A stretch of DNA of 64,000 nucleotides from Chryseobacterium oranimense (GTDB taxonomy: Bacteria; Bacteroidota; Bacteroidia; Flavobacteriales; Weeksellaceae), in NCBI RefSeq assembly GCF_900129755.1, contig NZ_FQWT01000009.1, positions 1 through 64,000 on the forward strand, read 5' to 3'. Position numbers and translations under genes: made by a program. Below, one piece after another: positions 8,229-17,162 of this stretch (positions are counted from its first letter, which is position 1; every line of letters starts with the position of its first letter). The notes beneath the pieces are model-generated. The model did no database searches. It was not told where the DNA came from and saw only the letters and a list, made by a program, of their open reading frames with translations.

Positions 8229-9740
8229 TTACTGAAGCCACCACGGTTTGGAATTGATATTGTCATTTCCTCCGTATTGGGCAGCCAGTGCCGCTTTCAG
8301 ATTGGTGCTGTTATAGCTATATTCTGCCTGCGGATATCTGAATCTGAACGGGGCAGAAACTCCTGTCTGTAAAGGATAGTTTGGATATCCTGTTCTTAAA
8401 TAATCATAATAGGATGTCCACTGGCTCTGGTGGAACATCGTCATATATTTCTGGGTCATGATTTTTTCGAGGCGGTTCTGAAGCGGATCTGCATCATTGT
8501 AAGCCACTAATGGAGATGCCAGGTACTGATTCACATCAAATCCTGAAAAATATTGTCCCGGATTTTTTACGTAGGTCTGGTAAAAGCTGAAACTTGCTTT
8601 AACAGCATTGTCATAATGTGGCTTTGCCGATCCGGAGATCCATCCTCTGGCAGCGGCTTCGGCAAGGATAAATTCCAGCTCCGGATAGCTCAGTACGGAA
8701 GAAGGTTCATTGGTAGGATCTTTGTAAAAACGGTCATTGACCTTGGAAATATTTTTTGCAGTGATCAGAGCTGCATTGTCTGAATAGGAAGAAGTAGGAT
8801 TTCCTCCGTTGTAGCCTGTAAAATCGGTGATGGGTTTTCCGGCTTCTTTTGCGGCTGTAGTCTGTGCGGCAAAAGTGAAAAGACGTGGGTCCTGCCTTGC
8901 TTTAAAAAGATTAATAAAGTAATCGGCCATGTATAAACTTGATCCGTAACCGCTGTTGTTGAACATAGTATATCTGCTGTCTGCCGCATCGGCAAACTTA
9001 AGCTCTCCATTATCGGAAATAGAGGTCATTAAAGCCTGACTTCCTGCGATTGAAGCAAATTCATTGGCGATATTATAACTTCCCAGTGTCGTTTTTTTAG
9101 ACATGGTGATTAAAATTTTTAGGCGGAAAGAATTGATCAGCTTTTTCCATTTTGTGGCGTCACCGTTGTAGATAATGTCACCTTCAATTTTATCATTGGA
9201 ATTAATCAGGTCATTGGCTTCTTTCAATTCGGATAAAATTCCTGCCATTACTGTTTCCTGGCTGTCGTATTTCGGTTGGGTAATTCCGGCTTCCCCTTTG
9301 GCAGCTTCGGTGTAAGGGATACTACCGAATTTTAAGCTTAAATTAAAGAAATAATAGGCTCTGTAGAATTTACCGATGGCACTATAGTTCTTATTGTTGA
9401 TCTTTTCGGCTTCCTGCATCATTTTTACCGTATTCAGAATACCTTTTGTGTATACTTCGAAGGAGGCATCGTTCCATTTCATGTACTGGTAAGTGTTTTC
9501 TCCATCCGTACCGATCATCATTCTGGAAGCATACATATTGTCACCGTTTACCTGGAAAGCGTCTTTTGAAACATAGGTCAAAAGGACTTTGGGATCTACA
9601 CTTGCCTGGTCATTAGGGTTTTCATTGATTTTGTCAAGGTCGGTTTCGCATGAGGCGAGGACCAGAAGTCCTGCCACCGCAATAGTCTTTATACTGAATT
9701 TTTTTAGCGATTTCGCTGCAACATTTATATTATTTTTCAT
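8229..9740 (-). CDS. SusD/RagB-family outer-membrane lipoprotein
   Basis: This 503-residue protein starts with a lipoprotein signal: a lipobox LVLASC places the acylated cysteine at residue 31, followed by ETDLDKINENPND, the usual start of SusD-like_2 proteins. The rest is the helical TPR-like SusD fold. It sits on the cell surface as the lid over the SusC channel encoded 19 bases upstream. The substrate is not readable from the sequence. The downstream phospholipase suggests something other than a glycan, but this is only context. Confidence 0.88.
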   Translation of the reverse strand: MKNNINVAAKSLKKFSIKTIAVAGLLVLASCETDLDKINENPNDQASVDPKVLLTYVSKDAFQVNGDNMYASRMMIGTDGENTYQYMKWNDASFEVYTKGILNTVKMMQEAEKINNKNYSAIGKFYRAYYFFNLSLKFGSIPYTEAAKGEAGITQPKYDSQETVMAGILSELKEANDLINSNDKIEGDIIYNGDATKWKKLINSFRLKILITMSKKTTLGSYNIANEFASIAGSQALMTSISDNGELKFADAADSRYTMFNNSGYGSSLYMADYFINLFKARQDPRLFTFAAQTTAAKEAGKPITDFTGYNGGNPTSSYSDNAALITAKNISKVNDRFYKDPTNEPSSVLSYPELEFILAEAAARGWISGSAKPHYDNAVKASFSFYQTYVKNPGQYFSGFDVNQYLASPLVAYNDADPLQNRLEKIMTQKYMTMFHQSQWTSYYDYLRTGYPNYPLQTGVSAPFRFRYPQAEYSYNSTNLKAALAAQYGGNDNINSKPWWLQ

Positions 9741-9759
9741 TGTTCAGGATACTTGTTAA

Positions 9760-12700
9760 TTAAAATTTAAGATTAAAACCTATTCCTATCCATCTGCTGG
9801 AAGGGTCCTGGATATCATTGCTGTCTTTCTTGAGCTGGTAATCGGGATCGGAATAAAGGTTTTTAGACTTTTTCCACATCGCCAGATTATAAGCGGAGAT
9901 ATTGGCGGTGAAATTTTTGATCATTCCTTTAGGATTCAGGAGGTACGAGAAATCGTATTCCAGAACTACAGACCTCAGCTTAATGAAAGTTCTGTCGAAA
10001 ACATTTGCAAACAGTTCACTCTCATCTTCCGTTACCCTTGCCTGATAGGGATAATTCTGTGCCCAATCCTGAAAACTGATCGGTTTTGTGTGGGGTGTAT
10101 AGGTTCCGGTAGCGGCATTGTAATTTACTCCGTCCGGTACAAAATAGTAGGTTCCCGGATTGGCATATTCAAGATCTCTGTAGGCTGTTGAGTTCGGATG
10201 TTTTCCTCCCCACCACATTTTTTCTACGACCTGGGACCTCATGACGCCTCCTATGCTTCCGTCGATTCCGATATTCAGCGTAAACTTTTTATATTTAAAG
10301 GTATTGTTAAAGCCAAACGTCCAGTCCGGATTGAAGTGGCCGAGATTGCTTGGTGCATCTGCTCTTGTAGGCATACCCGTAGCGGCATTCAGGATTACTT
10401 TTCCGTCCGGGGATTTCTTCCAGGTATAATCATAGTAGCTGTCCATTCTTTCGCCAAGCCTGATATTATTGTAATTCGGCATATTGTCGTAAATGGAAGT
10501 CAGCTTTTGTTCATAAGTACTCCAGTTGATTAAAGACCTCCAGGTAAAGTTGGCTGTTTTTACAGGAACCAATCCTAAAGAGATCTCCAGACCTTTCGTG
10601 ATATACTCGTTTCCGTTTACATACTGAGAGGTAAATCCTGATGACGGTGCGGCCGGGAATTCAAGAATATTGTTATAATCCAGTGTTCTGAAATAAGTAA
10701 CATCCAAAGTAACCCTGTTTTTAAATAATCCTGCGCTCAATCCCAGTTCATAAGATTTGGTCTGTTCAGGTTTTAAAGAATTTTCAACGTTCAGGATAGT
10801 AGGATAATTATACATAGGATTCCCGTTAAACGTCGCTCCTTTATTGTTCAGATAATAATTTCTTATGGAATATGGCTGGAAGTCATAGGCAACCTTCGCC
10901 CATGAAGCTGAAAGTTTTAAAAGATTAATGGCTTCCGGCATTTTAACAAGGTTTGAAACAACTGCACTTACCGAGGCGGAAGGATAGAAGTAAGACCTGT
11001 TGGCTTTCGGAAGGGTAGAAGACCAGTCATTACGCCCTGAAACGTTGATGAAAAAAGCATTATACAATCCTATATCGATGGTTGAGTAAGCACTGTAGAT
11101 CAGCTTTTCCTTAAGGTAATCGTAGTACTTTACCGCTCCGGTTGAATTTTCCAGTGTGTATAATTCCGGGATTTTTAATCCGTCTGTTGAAGCATTATCA
11201 ACATTGTTTTTATAGTAAAAAGTAGAACCTCCGGCATTGATCGTAAAATCAAAGTTATCAGATATTTTTTTCTTGTAGGTAGCAAGGATGTCGGAGTTCA
11301 GGTTCCATGTTTTGGTATCATTCAGGAGATAACCTCCGCTTCTCGGAGCGCTGTAGTTAAAATAAGAATACGGACTCAATATCTCTTGTTTGTTGTGGTT
11401 TTCCACAATAGATATCTTTCCTTTTACGGAAAAATCTTCAGTGGCTTTATATTCCAAGCCGGTCTGGGCATTGATGATATTGGTTCTGTTTTTATTCTTG
11501 TAATATTCGGCTCCGAACCAAGGGTTATTGTACCAGGCATAGTTCCAGTTAGCCTGGGCAGTTCCTTCTTTTCCAGGGATCCACATGTGGTTTTTAAGAT
11601 CCCTGCCGTCTACATCTGCTCCCATCCAGATCAGGATGGTGTACATATGGCCGCTTGGATTATATTCGTAGTTGGGAATATTGGGCGTGAAGGTTTGGTT
11701 GAAATTAAATTTAGTATCAAAGGTTAATTTTTCTCCCAGATGATTTTCAGAAGAGAAGTTGACGCCGTAACGCTGCAGATAGGAACCGGGAATTCTGTCG
11801 TCGTAATTCATGAAATTTCCGGACAGCCTGTAAATATCTTTGTTGTTTTTATAGCTTACCGCGAAACTGTTATTGTTAATAACTGCAGGCTTTAAGAAAA
11901 TATCAAGGTTATCATGATACTGCCAGTCTATAGGAACTCTTTCGTATCTTGATTTGTCGTTATATTGGCTTCCTGTCACTGCTCCATACCACGGAATTAT
12001 CTGGCCTGTCATTTTATCCCTGATCGGGCTGTTCCATTGGGCAATTTTCAGCCCGGGAACAAATTTAGGCCCCCAGATCATATCACCGTCATTCACACCG
12101 CCGTCGGCACCATCCCAGAATTCGTATTTTCCGTGAGATCCGTTACCGTATTCGTTCTGGGTTTTCGGGAGGTTGGTAAATCCTGCCGTTATCATGGTAT
12201 TTTGTGAAAACTCTACAGAAAAGCCTTTTTTTCTGGCATTTTTTGTCGTAATCAGGACGGCTCCGTATCTGCCTCTGGAACCATAGAGTGCAGAAGCGGT
12301 TGCTCCCTTCAGGACGTTGATATTTTCAATATTATTGGGATCCAGGTTCTGGAAAACTTCTTTTTCCACAATCACGCCATCAATTACGAAAACCAAATTG
12401 GAATTTCCTCTCAGCGTAAACTGCGGAGCCTGCTGCATTCCTGTAGGATTGGATACATTAAGCCCGGCTACCTGTCCGGAAAATAAATTTCCTATACTCG
12501 GTGTGGTAATAGTTTCAAATTGTTTTGTTCCTACTTCCTGAGTGGCATAGCCTATCTTTTCCTTCTTTTTGGCAATTCCCAAAGCTGTAATAACTACACC
12601 TTCAATTTGCTTTTCATTAGCTTTTTTTAAAACAACAGAATATTGTCTTCTGGAAGAAACTTCTACCGTATACATTGAAAAATCCGGGGCATAGAATTCA

Positions 12701-12903
12701 AGGATATCCTTTGGATTGGCAGATATGGTAAAGTTACCGCTTTCGTCGGTCACTGTTGTTTTTCCGGTATTTTTGTCAGTGATGCTCACGCCGGAAACGC
12801 TGGAACCGTTTTCGGATCTTACATTTCCGGTAATGCTAATTTCCTGGGCAGTGAGATAAAGGGGGAGTAAAAAAACAGCAAAAGTAGCTAAAGTCTTCTT
12901 CAT
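9760..12903 (-). CDS. SusC/RagA-family TonB-dependent outer-membrane transporter
   Basis: The ATG at 12903 (MKKTLATF) begins a standard signal peptide ending LTAQ at about residue 20. The TTG five codons upstream overlaps a promoter-like box and is rejected. The 1047-residue protein has a CarboxypepD_reg domain (about 25-100; ISITGNVRSENG, then VTDESGNFTIS), the SusC linker and plug (about 105-230; EGVVITALGI, VLKGATASALYGSRG), and a 22-strand type barrel with many N-W-x-Y segments, ending IGIGFNLKF. It imports a nutrient across the outer membrane with the SusD partner downstream, powered by TonB. Confidence 0.92.
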   Translation of the reverse strand: MKKTLATFAVFLLPLYLTAQEISITGNVRSENGSSVSGVSITDKNTGKTTVTDESGNFTISANPKDILEFYAPDFSMYTVEVSSRRQYSVVLKKANEKQIEGVVITALGIAKKKEKIGYATQEVGTKQFETITTPSIGNLFSGQVAGLNVSNPTGMQQAPQFTLRGNSNLVFVIDGVIVEKEVFQNLDPNNIENINVLKGATASALYGSRGRYGAVLITTKNARKKGFSVEFSQNTMITAGFTNLPKTQNEYGNGSHGKYEFWDGADGGVNDGDMIWGPKFVPGLKIAQWNSPIRDKMTGQIIPWYGAVTGSQYNDKSRYERVPIDWQYHDNLDIFLKPAVINNNSFAVSYKNNKDIYRLSGNFMNYDDRIPGSYLQRYGVNFSSENHLGEKLTFDTKFNFNQTFTPNIPNYEYNPSGHMYTILIWMGADVDGRDLKNHMWIPGKEGTAQANWNYAWYNNPWFGAEYYKNKNRTNIINAQTGLEYKATEDFSVKGKISIVENHNKQEILSPYSYFNYSAPRSGGYLLNDTKTWNLNSDILATYKKKISDNFDFTINAGGSTFYYKNNVDNASTDGLKIPELYTLENSTGAVKYYDYLKEKLIYSAYSTIDIGLYNAFFINVSGRNDWSSTLPKANRSYFYPSASVSAVVSNLVKMPEAINLLKLSASWAKVAYDFQPYSIRNYYLNNKGATFNGNPMYNYPTILNVENSLKPEQTKSYELGLSAGLFKNRVTLDVTYFRTLDYNNILEFPAAPSSGFTSQYVNGNEYITKGLEISLGLVPVKTANFTWRSLINWSTYEQKLTSIYDNMPNYNNIRLGERMDSYYDYTWKKSPDGKVILNAATGMPTRADAPSNLGHFNPDWTFGFNNTFKYKKFTLNIGIDGSIGGVMRSQVVEKMWWGGKHPNSTAYRDLEYANPGTYYFVPDGVNYNAATGTYTPHTKPISFQDWAQNYPYQARVTEDESELFANVFDRTFIKLRSVVLEYDFSYLLNPKGMIKNFTANISAYNLAMWKKSKNLYSDPDYQLKKDSNDIQDPSSRWIGIGFNLKF

Positions 12904-12915
12904 TTTTTTTGAGAG

Positions 12916-12923
12916 CAAATTTA
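12916..12923 (-). promoter_or_regulatory. -7 promoter box before susC-like gene
   Basis: TAAATTTG on the minus strand matches the Bacteroidetes -7 consensus TAnnTTTG and ends 12 bases before the ATG. No TTG was found at the -33 distance, so the call is tentative. The rest of the 287-base gap to 13190 holds no gene. Confidence 0.4.
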
Positions 12924-13190
12924 GCGGAGTACTGTTACCTGAATTTTAATGTGGTATTAAAAGAAAAATACTTTTTAATATTTTTTAACATGAATATTTA
13001 ACATAATAATAAACTGAAAGGGCTGCTTTATTTTATTATTTTGCTTTTTTATACTATAATAATCCTTGTATGTATGCAGTAGTTTCTTTCTGAATGCTAT
13101 TTTTTTAAACTTTGCGTGAAAAGAAAAGAACATAGGTTTTTATCGCAAACTCTTAATAATAAGTCCAGAGTTTTCACACAAAAGAAACTC

Positions 13191-14795
13191 TTAAAACCTA
13201 CTCAGGATTCCCCAATGGATTTTGATGTCATTAAACTTAAAAGGGTTTCCGAATTCATTACCATTAGAGAGCTGGAAGCTCATCAGCCCGATAGGAATAA
13301 AGAAATTGAACCCAAGTCCTACACTGTAAAGTTTAGGTTTTACATTTAAGGATTTGTTATTGAGCTGTCCGTATTGTCCGAAGAAATCAAAAAAGGCCTG
13401 GCTTCCGATGAGATACCGGTATTCTAAGCCTGCATAATAATAGAAGTCGCCGGCCAGGGATTTCTCATTGAAACCCCGCATGGAATTCCATCCCCCGAAA
13501 CGGTAAAGTTCATTGGCAGAGAATTCAACCTTGGAATCCATCATGGCTCCTTCCGCTTTTATATTGAGAAAATGGTTTCCGGAAATATGATAATTATGTT
13601 CACCGAAGAAATAAAACTGGTTCTGGTTGGCTTTAATATTATCTTTGGTATAGGTGGTCGTCAGATAATCATAACCGGCATTGATCCTGGTTTTATAAAG
13701 AAAAAGGTCAATATCCGTAGGTTCTGTCATTTCAAACCAGATCCCGAGCCCTCTTTTATTATAATCCTTACCCTGAACATACAGTGTGTCTATGATGCTG
13801 GATGATTCCAAAGTTGCTCTGAGCCCGATCCTGTTGCGGGAATTGATATGATAATAAAAAGCCGGCAGGAACTTCACATTGGCAAAAGTGGAATCCTGTC
13901 GAAAAATATTGACTTTCAGGTTCATCCCGACATTAGATTTAAAAAGGTAAGGAATATCTGTTTGCAGATCAAAAGTCTGGCCTTTGTCCGGGTTTCTCTG
14001 CCAGTAAAGGTTAACGGTCTCAAAACCATTGAACATATTCCTGAAGTTTACATTCAGGGTTCCGTTCAGGGTAAATTTTTCCGTCTTGTCATTTCCAAAA
14101 CCAATTACCCCATCAAACGTATTGGTCTTTTTCTTTTCCATAAACAGGTAAATGCTAGTGGAGTCTTTAGTAAATAAAGTTTGAGGAGGCCGTTCGAGAG
14201 TGACAAAAGCATGGCTCTGAAAATTCTTGCTGATGGCCAGAAGATTTTTGTCATCGTAAGTCTTTCCTTTGAATTCCTTTTCCAGGTTTTTCATAAACCT
14301 TTTAGGAACCCTTTCGTAGCCTTTTACTACAAAATTATCAATGGTACGCTTATCATTTTTGTTGACATCCAGCTCTATGACAGGATAGCCGTTTTTCTGG
14401 CCTTTATATTTAGATTTAAGACGGCTGAAAGAATATCCGTCATCTATATACCTTTTGTTGATGCTTTTTTTAGTTGAATCTAAATTTTTAGTGAAAAAAT
14501 CCTTCTGGATCTTTAGTTTCAAAGCAACGGAATCAGAAAGGTCTACATAGGTTTCATTGAAATTTTTCCCTTTATCGTAGAAAATTTCCGTGCTGTCGCC
14601 TTTCACTTTTACATCCTTCAGTTTTGTGAAGAAATAATTGCTCTGGGATAAAGAGTCCAGGAATTTGGCTGCAGAAAGGGAATCCTTTACTTTTTTTCTG
14701 ACTTTGGTTTCCGTGTCAATAAGCCAATACTGTTTTTTCTGCGCTTGTACAAAAACGCAGAACAGGATAAAGAATATTTTCAGAAATAACTTCAA
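13191..14795 (-). CDS. Omp85-family outer-membrane protein (POTRA plus barrel)
   Basis: This 534-residue protein has a signal peptide (1-18, FVQAQ). A POTRA-like region is at about 150-225 (IDNFVVKGYERVPKRF, then Y-D-D-K-N-L). A 16-strand-type barrel follows, with the signature RGF (about residue 440, SMRGFNEKSLAG) that inserts in the barrel of BamA/TamA/TpsB proteins. It is shorter than BamA, with few POTRA domains, like TamA- or TpsB-type members; its exact role (protein insertion or secretion) cannot be told. The start is TTG: an in-frame TGA lies just two codons upstream, and there is no ATG before the signal peptide. Confidence 0.82.
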   Translation of the reverse strand: MKLFLKIFFILFCVFVQAQKKQYWLIDTETKVRKKVKDSLSAAKFLDSLSQSNYFFTKLKDVKVKGDSTEIFYDKGKNFNETYVDLSDSVALKLKIQKDFFTKNLDSTKKSINKRYIDDGYSFSRLKSKYKGQKNGYPVIELDVNKNDKRTIDNFVVKGYERVPKRFMKNLEKEFKGKTYDDKNLLAISKNFQSHAFVTLERPPQTLFTKDSTSIYLFMEKKKTNTFDGVIGFGNDKTEKFTLNGTLNVNFRNMFNGFETVNLYWQRNPDKGQTFDLQTDIPYLFKSNVGMNLKVNIFRQDSTFANVKFLPAFYYHINSRNRIGLRATLESSSIIDTLYVQGKDYNKRGLGIWFEMTEPTDIDLFLYKTRINAGYDYLTTTYTKDNIKANQNQFYFFGEHNYHISGNHFLNIKAEGAMMDSKVEFSANELYRFGGWNSMRGFNEKSLAGDFYYYAGLEYRYLIGSQAFFDFFGQYGQLNNKSLNVKPKLYSVGLGFNFFIPIGLMSFQLSNGNEFGNPFKFNDIKIHWGILSRF

Positions 14796-14817
14796 TGTTC
14801 AATTTATATACCCAATA

Positions 14818-14868
14818 AAGACGCTTTACGAACTGAGATAAGATCTTATATGAATCTCAATACGTCTT
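14818..14868. repeat. Nested inverted repeat between SDR and Omp85 genes
   Basis: A perfect 12-base palindrome ATAAGATCTTAT (14838-14849) is enclosed by TGAGAT/ATCTCA and further out by AAGACG/CGTCTT. It lies just before the TTG start of the Omp85 gene and after the SDR stop. It may be a leader structure, operator or terminator; there is no T-run to decide. Confidence 0.5.
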
Positions 14869-14911
14869 AATGGTTTAACAGCAGATTTAATAATTTTTTA
14901 AATAACTGAAT

Positions 14912-15700
14912 TTAGTCCAGTTTATTATATTTTTTCATCAGATTTTCGTAGGTTCCCTGCGGAAGAATCCATTTCAAAGGAACGCCGATTTTCTGTCCGA
15001 ATTTACCGAAATAATAGTGGGCTTTCCATTTATTTTTATTCAAAAGTGTTTCCACGTACGCTGCCACCTCAAGAGGATCGGTTCCGTCACCTACATGCGA
15101 ATTCATCAAGTTATACACTTTATCAAATATATTTTTGTAAGGTTCCGAAACCTGTGTTCTTACTCTGTTTTCTGCAATATTTGTTTTGATGTCACCAAGA
15201 TGTAAGGAGCATACGTCAATATTCCATGGGTATACTTCATATCTTATCGCTTCTGTTACCTTATCCAGGGCAGATTTGGAAGCAGAATAAAAGCCACGGA
15301 AAGGAAGTCCCATTTCACTTCCGATACTTGAAATATTAATGATCTTCCCAAATTTGTTTTCCCGCATTTTCGGAAGAACGGCACTCATCATCTGGACAGC
15401 GCCTACAAGATTCAGGTTGAACAGCTTCAGAATATCTTCTTTTGTAGAATCTTCCACAGCGCCTACCATTCCCATTCCGGCGTTATTGATCAGGACGTCG
15501 ATCCTTGATTCTGTTTTTAAAACTTCAGCAATGGCATTCTGAACGGCTGTATTATCGGTAACATCGGTTGGAATAGATATGAAGTATTGGCTTTCTGTAT
15601 GTTTCCGGCTTAAACCGTATACTTTATGGCCTTTTTTTCCGAAATATTCGGCGAGCACAAACCCTATTCCCGATGAGGTTCCGGTGATAATAATAGTCAT
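14912..15700 (-). CDS. Short-chain dehydrogenase/reductase (SDR) family oxidoreductase
   Basis: This 262-residue NAD(P)-dependent SDR enzyme starts at MTIIITG. The glycine motif TGTSSGIG (about 7-14) binds the cofactor, NNAGMG follows at about 80, and the catalytic YSASK (Tyr and Lys of YxxxK) lies at about 143-147 after a SSIGSEMG serine segment. The substrate is unknown; classical SDRs of this type are diverse. The upstream 25 codons in frame (KIRLVLKHSSRRKKQ) are not SDR-like and overlap a promoter box at 15773, so they were excluded. Confidence 0.88.
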   Translation of the reverse strand: MTIIITGTSSGIGFVLAEYFGKKGHKVYGLSRKHTESQYFISIPTDVTDNTAVQNAIAEVLKTESRIDVLINNAGMGMVGAVEDSTKEDILKLFNLNLVGAVQMMSAVLPKMRENKFGKIINISSIGSEMGLPFRGFYSASKSALDKVTEAIRYEVYPWNIDVCSLHLGDIKTNIAENRVRTQVSEPYKNIFDKVYNLMNSHVGDGTDPLEVAAYVETLLNKNKWKAHYYFGKFGQKIGVPLKWILPQGTYENLMKKYNKLD

Positions 15701-15772
15701 TGGATTATTTATGATTTTAGACTTTTGTTTTTTCCTCCGGCTGCTGTGTTTCAGCACCAACCGTATTTTCAG

Positions 15773-15780
15773 CAAATGTA
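15773..15780 (-). promoter_or_regulatory. -7 promoter box for the SDR gene
   Basis: TACATTTG on the minus strand fits TAnnTTTG, 72 bases before the chosen ATG. If used, transcription would start inside the longer reading frame, which supports the start at 15700. Confidence 0.45.
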
Positions 15781-15881
15781 AAAAAAGAAATAGGAACTCT
15801 ATTATTTATTGGTATATAAATTGCTCAGAAACAAAATCCGCCCCTGTTTTCTGAATTTGTTTCAAAAAGATATTGATAAAT

Positions 15882-15902
15882 TGTGGATAACTCTGTGGAT
15901 AA
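15882..15902. promoter_or_regulatory. Two perfect DnaA boxes in tandem
   Basis: TGTGGATAA occurs twice, at 15882-15890 and 15894-15902, separated by CTC. Read on the minus strand this is the classic paired TTATCCACA arrangement seen at replication origins and DnaA-regulated promoters. The surrounding 15781-15966 is AT-rich and gene-free. It lies upstream of the SDR gene. See the finding for why I do not call it oriC. Confidence 0.75.
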
Positions 15903-15966
15903 GTAGGTGAGTAAAATTATAGAGCAATGAACAGTAGTTTAGTTATCTTCATTATGTTGTTGATTA

Positions 15967-16641
15967 TCAGTAGTGAATTTCTTTGTCCGAATCCGGAATT
16001 TTCAATTTGTTTTCCCCAATCCTGAAATTGTTCATTTTGATCAGTGTTTTAAACGGGTGGATAAACTCCTTGTGGATATCTTTTGGAATAACCCTCTCTT
16101 CATCATCGCAGGATGAATGCTCCTCGTCTATAATTACTTTTCCTGTTGAAAAATTAATTTCGTTCAGATAATTGAAATCACAGGTGTCTTCAAACCTGTC
16201 ATGAGAGCCGATAAGGTAGAAATCACCGTTCTGAAACCTGAATGTATGTGTATAAGTCTGGGTATGCCTCGAATTGGTGTTGAATACCTGGGTTACAGAA
16301 AAGCTGTTGTTTTTGATTGATATTTCAGGTGGAGTATTCTCTTCCGGATAAAATCCTGTTCCGCTTGAAAAAATAAAGGTTTTGTTTTCTTTCCAGACTT
16401 TTTGTTTTCCGTTGATGTTTTTCAGGATAAATAATGATCTCGCGAAATCATCGCGGTCATTCAGGGGCGTGTTTTTATCCGTGTTGAAAATGATTACGGT
16501 TTCATCTTTTCCGTCTCTGTCCAGATCTCCTTTAGCTTCGGTAATTTTTTTATATCCTTCCGGAACAGAGAAGTCTTTCAGGTTTTGTGCATAATATCCT
16601 GAGACGCATGCAATACATAGAAAAGAGAAAAGGAATTTCAT
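15967..16641 (-). CDS. Secreted protein of unknown function with a calcium-type DxDxDG loop
   Basis: This 224-residue protein starts at MKFLFSF with a signal peptide (to about residue 18, SGYYAQ). Just after residue 35 comes GDLDRDGKDE, the aspartate loop found in FG-GAP or EF-hand-like repeats (VIIF follows), then beta-rich sequence. Two cysteines lie near the C-terminus region (TCDFN and SSCDDEE). It is the last gene of the operon that begins at 20212, 11 bases after the previous stop. The function is not known; VCBS/FG-GAP-like surface proteins are the nearest guess. Confidence 0.65.
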   Translation of the reverse strand: MKFLFSFLCIACVSGYYAQNLKDFSVPEGYKKITEAKGDLDRDGKDETVIIFNTDKNTPLNDRDDFARSLFILKNINGKQKVWKENKTFIFSSGTGFYPEENTPPEISIKNNSFSVTQVFNTNSRHTQTYTHTFRFQNGDFYLIGSHDRFEDTCDFNYLNEINFSTGKVIIDEEHSSCDDEERVIPKDIHKEFIHPFKTLIKMNNFRIGENKLKIPDSDKEIHY

Positions 16642-16652
16642 CTGCAATAGGG

Positions 16653-17150
16653 TTAAAATTCCAGGCCGGTATCCTCTTTCTGAATCATTCCCGTATCTTC
16701 CAGATTGCAGATACAGCCTTCAACGGTTTTGTAATTCCCTGAAATACGTGTTTTTTTTCCTTTGCTGTCTGTAATGATGATTCCGGCGGCAAAGTTCCTG
16801 TTTTCGGCAAAATAAGTTCTGTACAACAGATACTGATATCCATTGTTGGTAAAGGAAAGATTGTCTACCTCCATGCTTGCATTCTGCTTCCCGCCGCCTC
16901 TAAAGTAGGAGTTGTATTTAAACTGTTTCCAGCTTTCTTTTGTCCTGGTCATTGGGAATTCCATATCTACATGGTCCTTGCTTCCGAATCTGTACTGGAT
17001 ATATTCATTCTTTTTATCTTTAACCAAAGCCATGGTCTTCCCATTATTTGTTTTAAACGAGAAAACCGTTTCTTCATTGGGCAGCAGATATTGCGCCCAG
17101 GAAAAAATAGGGATTAACAGAGAAAAAAAGAATAAATACTTTCTTATCAT
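16653..17150 (-). CDS. Secreted protein of unknown function
   Basis: This 165-residue protein has a signal peptide ending at about residue 19 (IFSWAQ). The mature part is beta-rich and polar (ETVFSFKTNNGKTMALVKDK, IQYRFGSKD) with a C-terminal CICNLED segment containing two cysteines. It lies between aroA (12 bases upstream) and another secreted protein in a co-directional set. I do not recognise a family. The location makes a periplasmic or surface role likely. Confidence 0.6.
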   Translation of the reverse strand: MIRKYLFFFSLLIPIFSWAQYLLPNEETVFSFKTNNGKTMALVKDKKNEYIQYRFGSKDHVDMEFPMTRTKESWKQFKYNSYFRGGGKQNASMEVDNLSFTNNGYQYLLYRTYFAENRNFAAGIIITDSKGKKTRISGNYKTVEGCICNLEDTGMIQKEDTGLEF

Positions 17151-17162
17151 ATTGGAATTTTT

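Noticed and set aside
13116..13349. A plus-strand frame of 77 codons at the 3' end of the Omp85 gene
   Set aside because: It overlaps the antisense strand of a well-supported gene, has no signal or domain and no promoter box; a shadow of the Omp85 gene.
15882..15902. Replication origin at the DnaA boxes
   Set aside because: Only two boxes seen and the rRNA operon on the left would be transcribed toward it; gene direction does not switch here. Kept as a DnaA-box site only.
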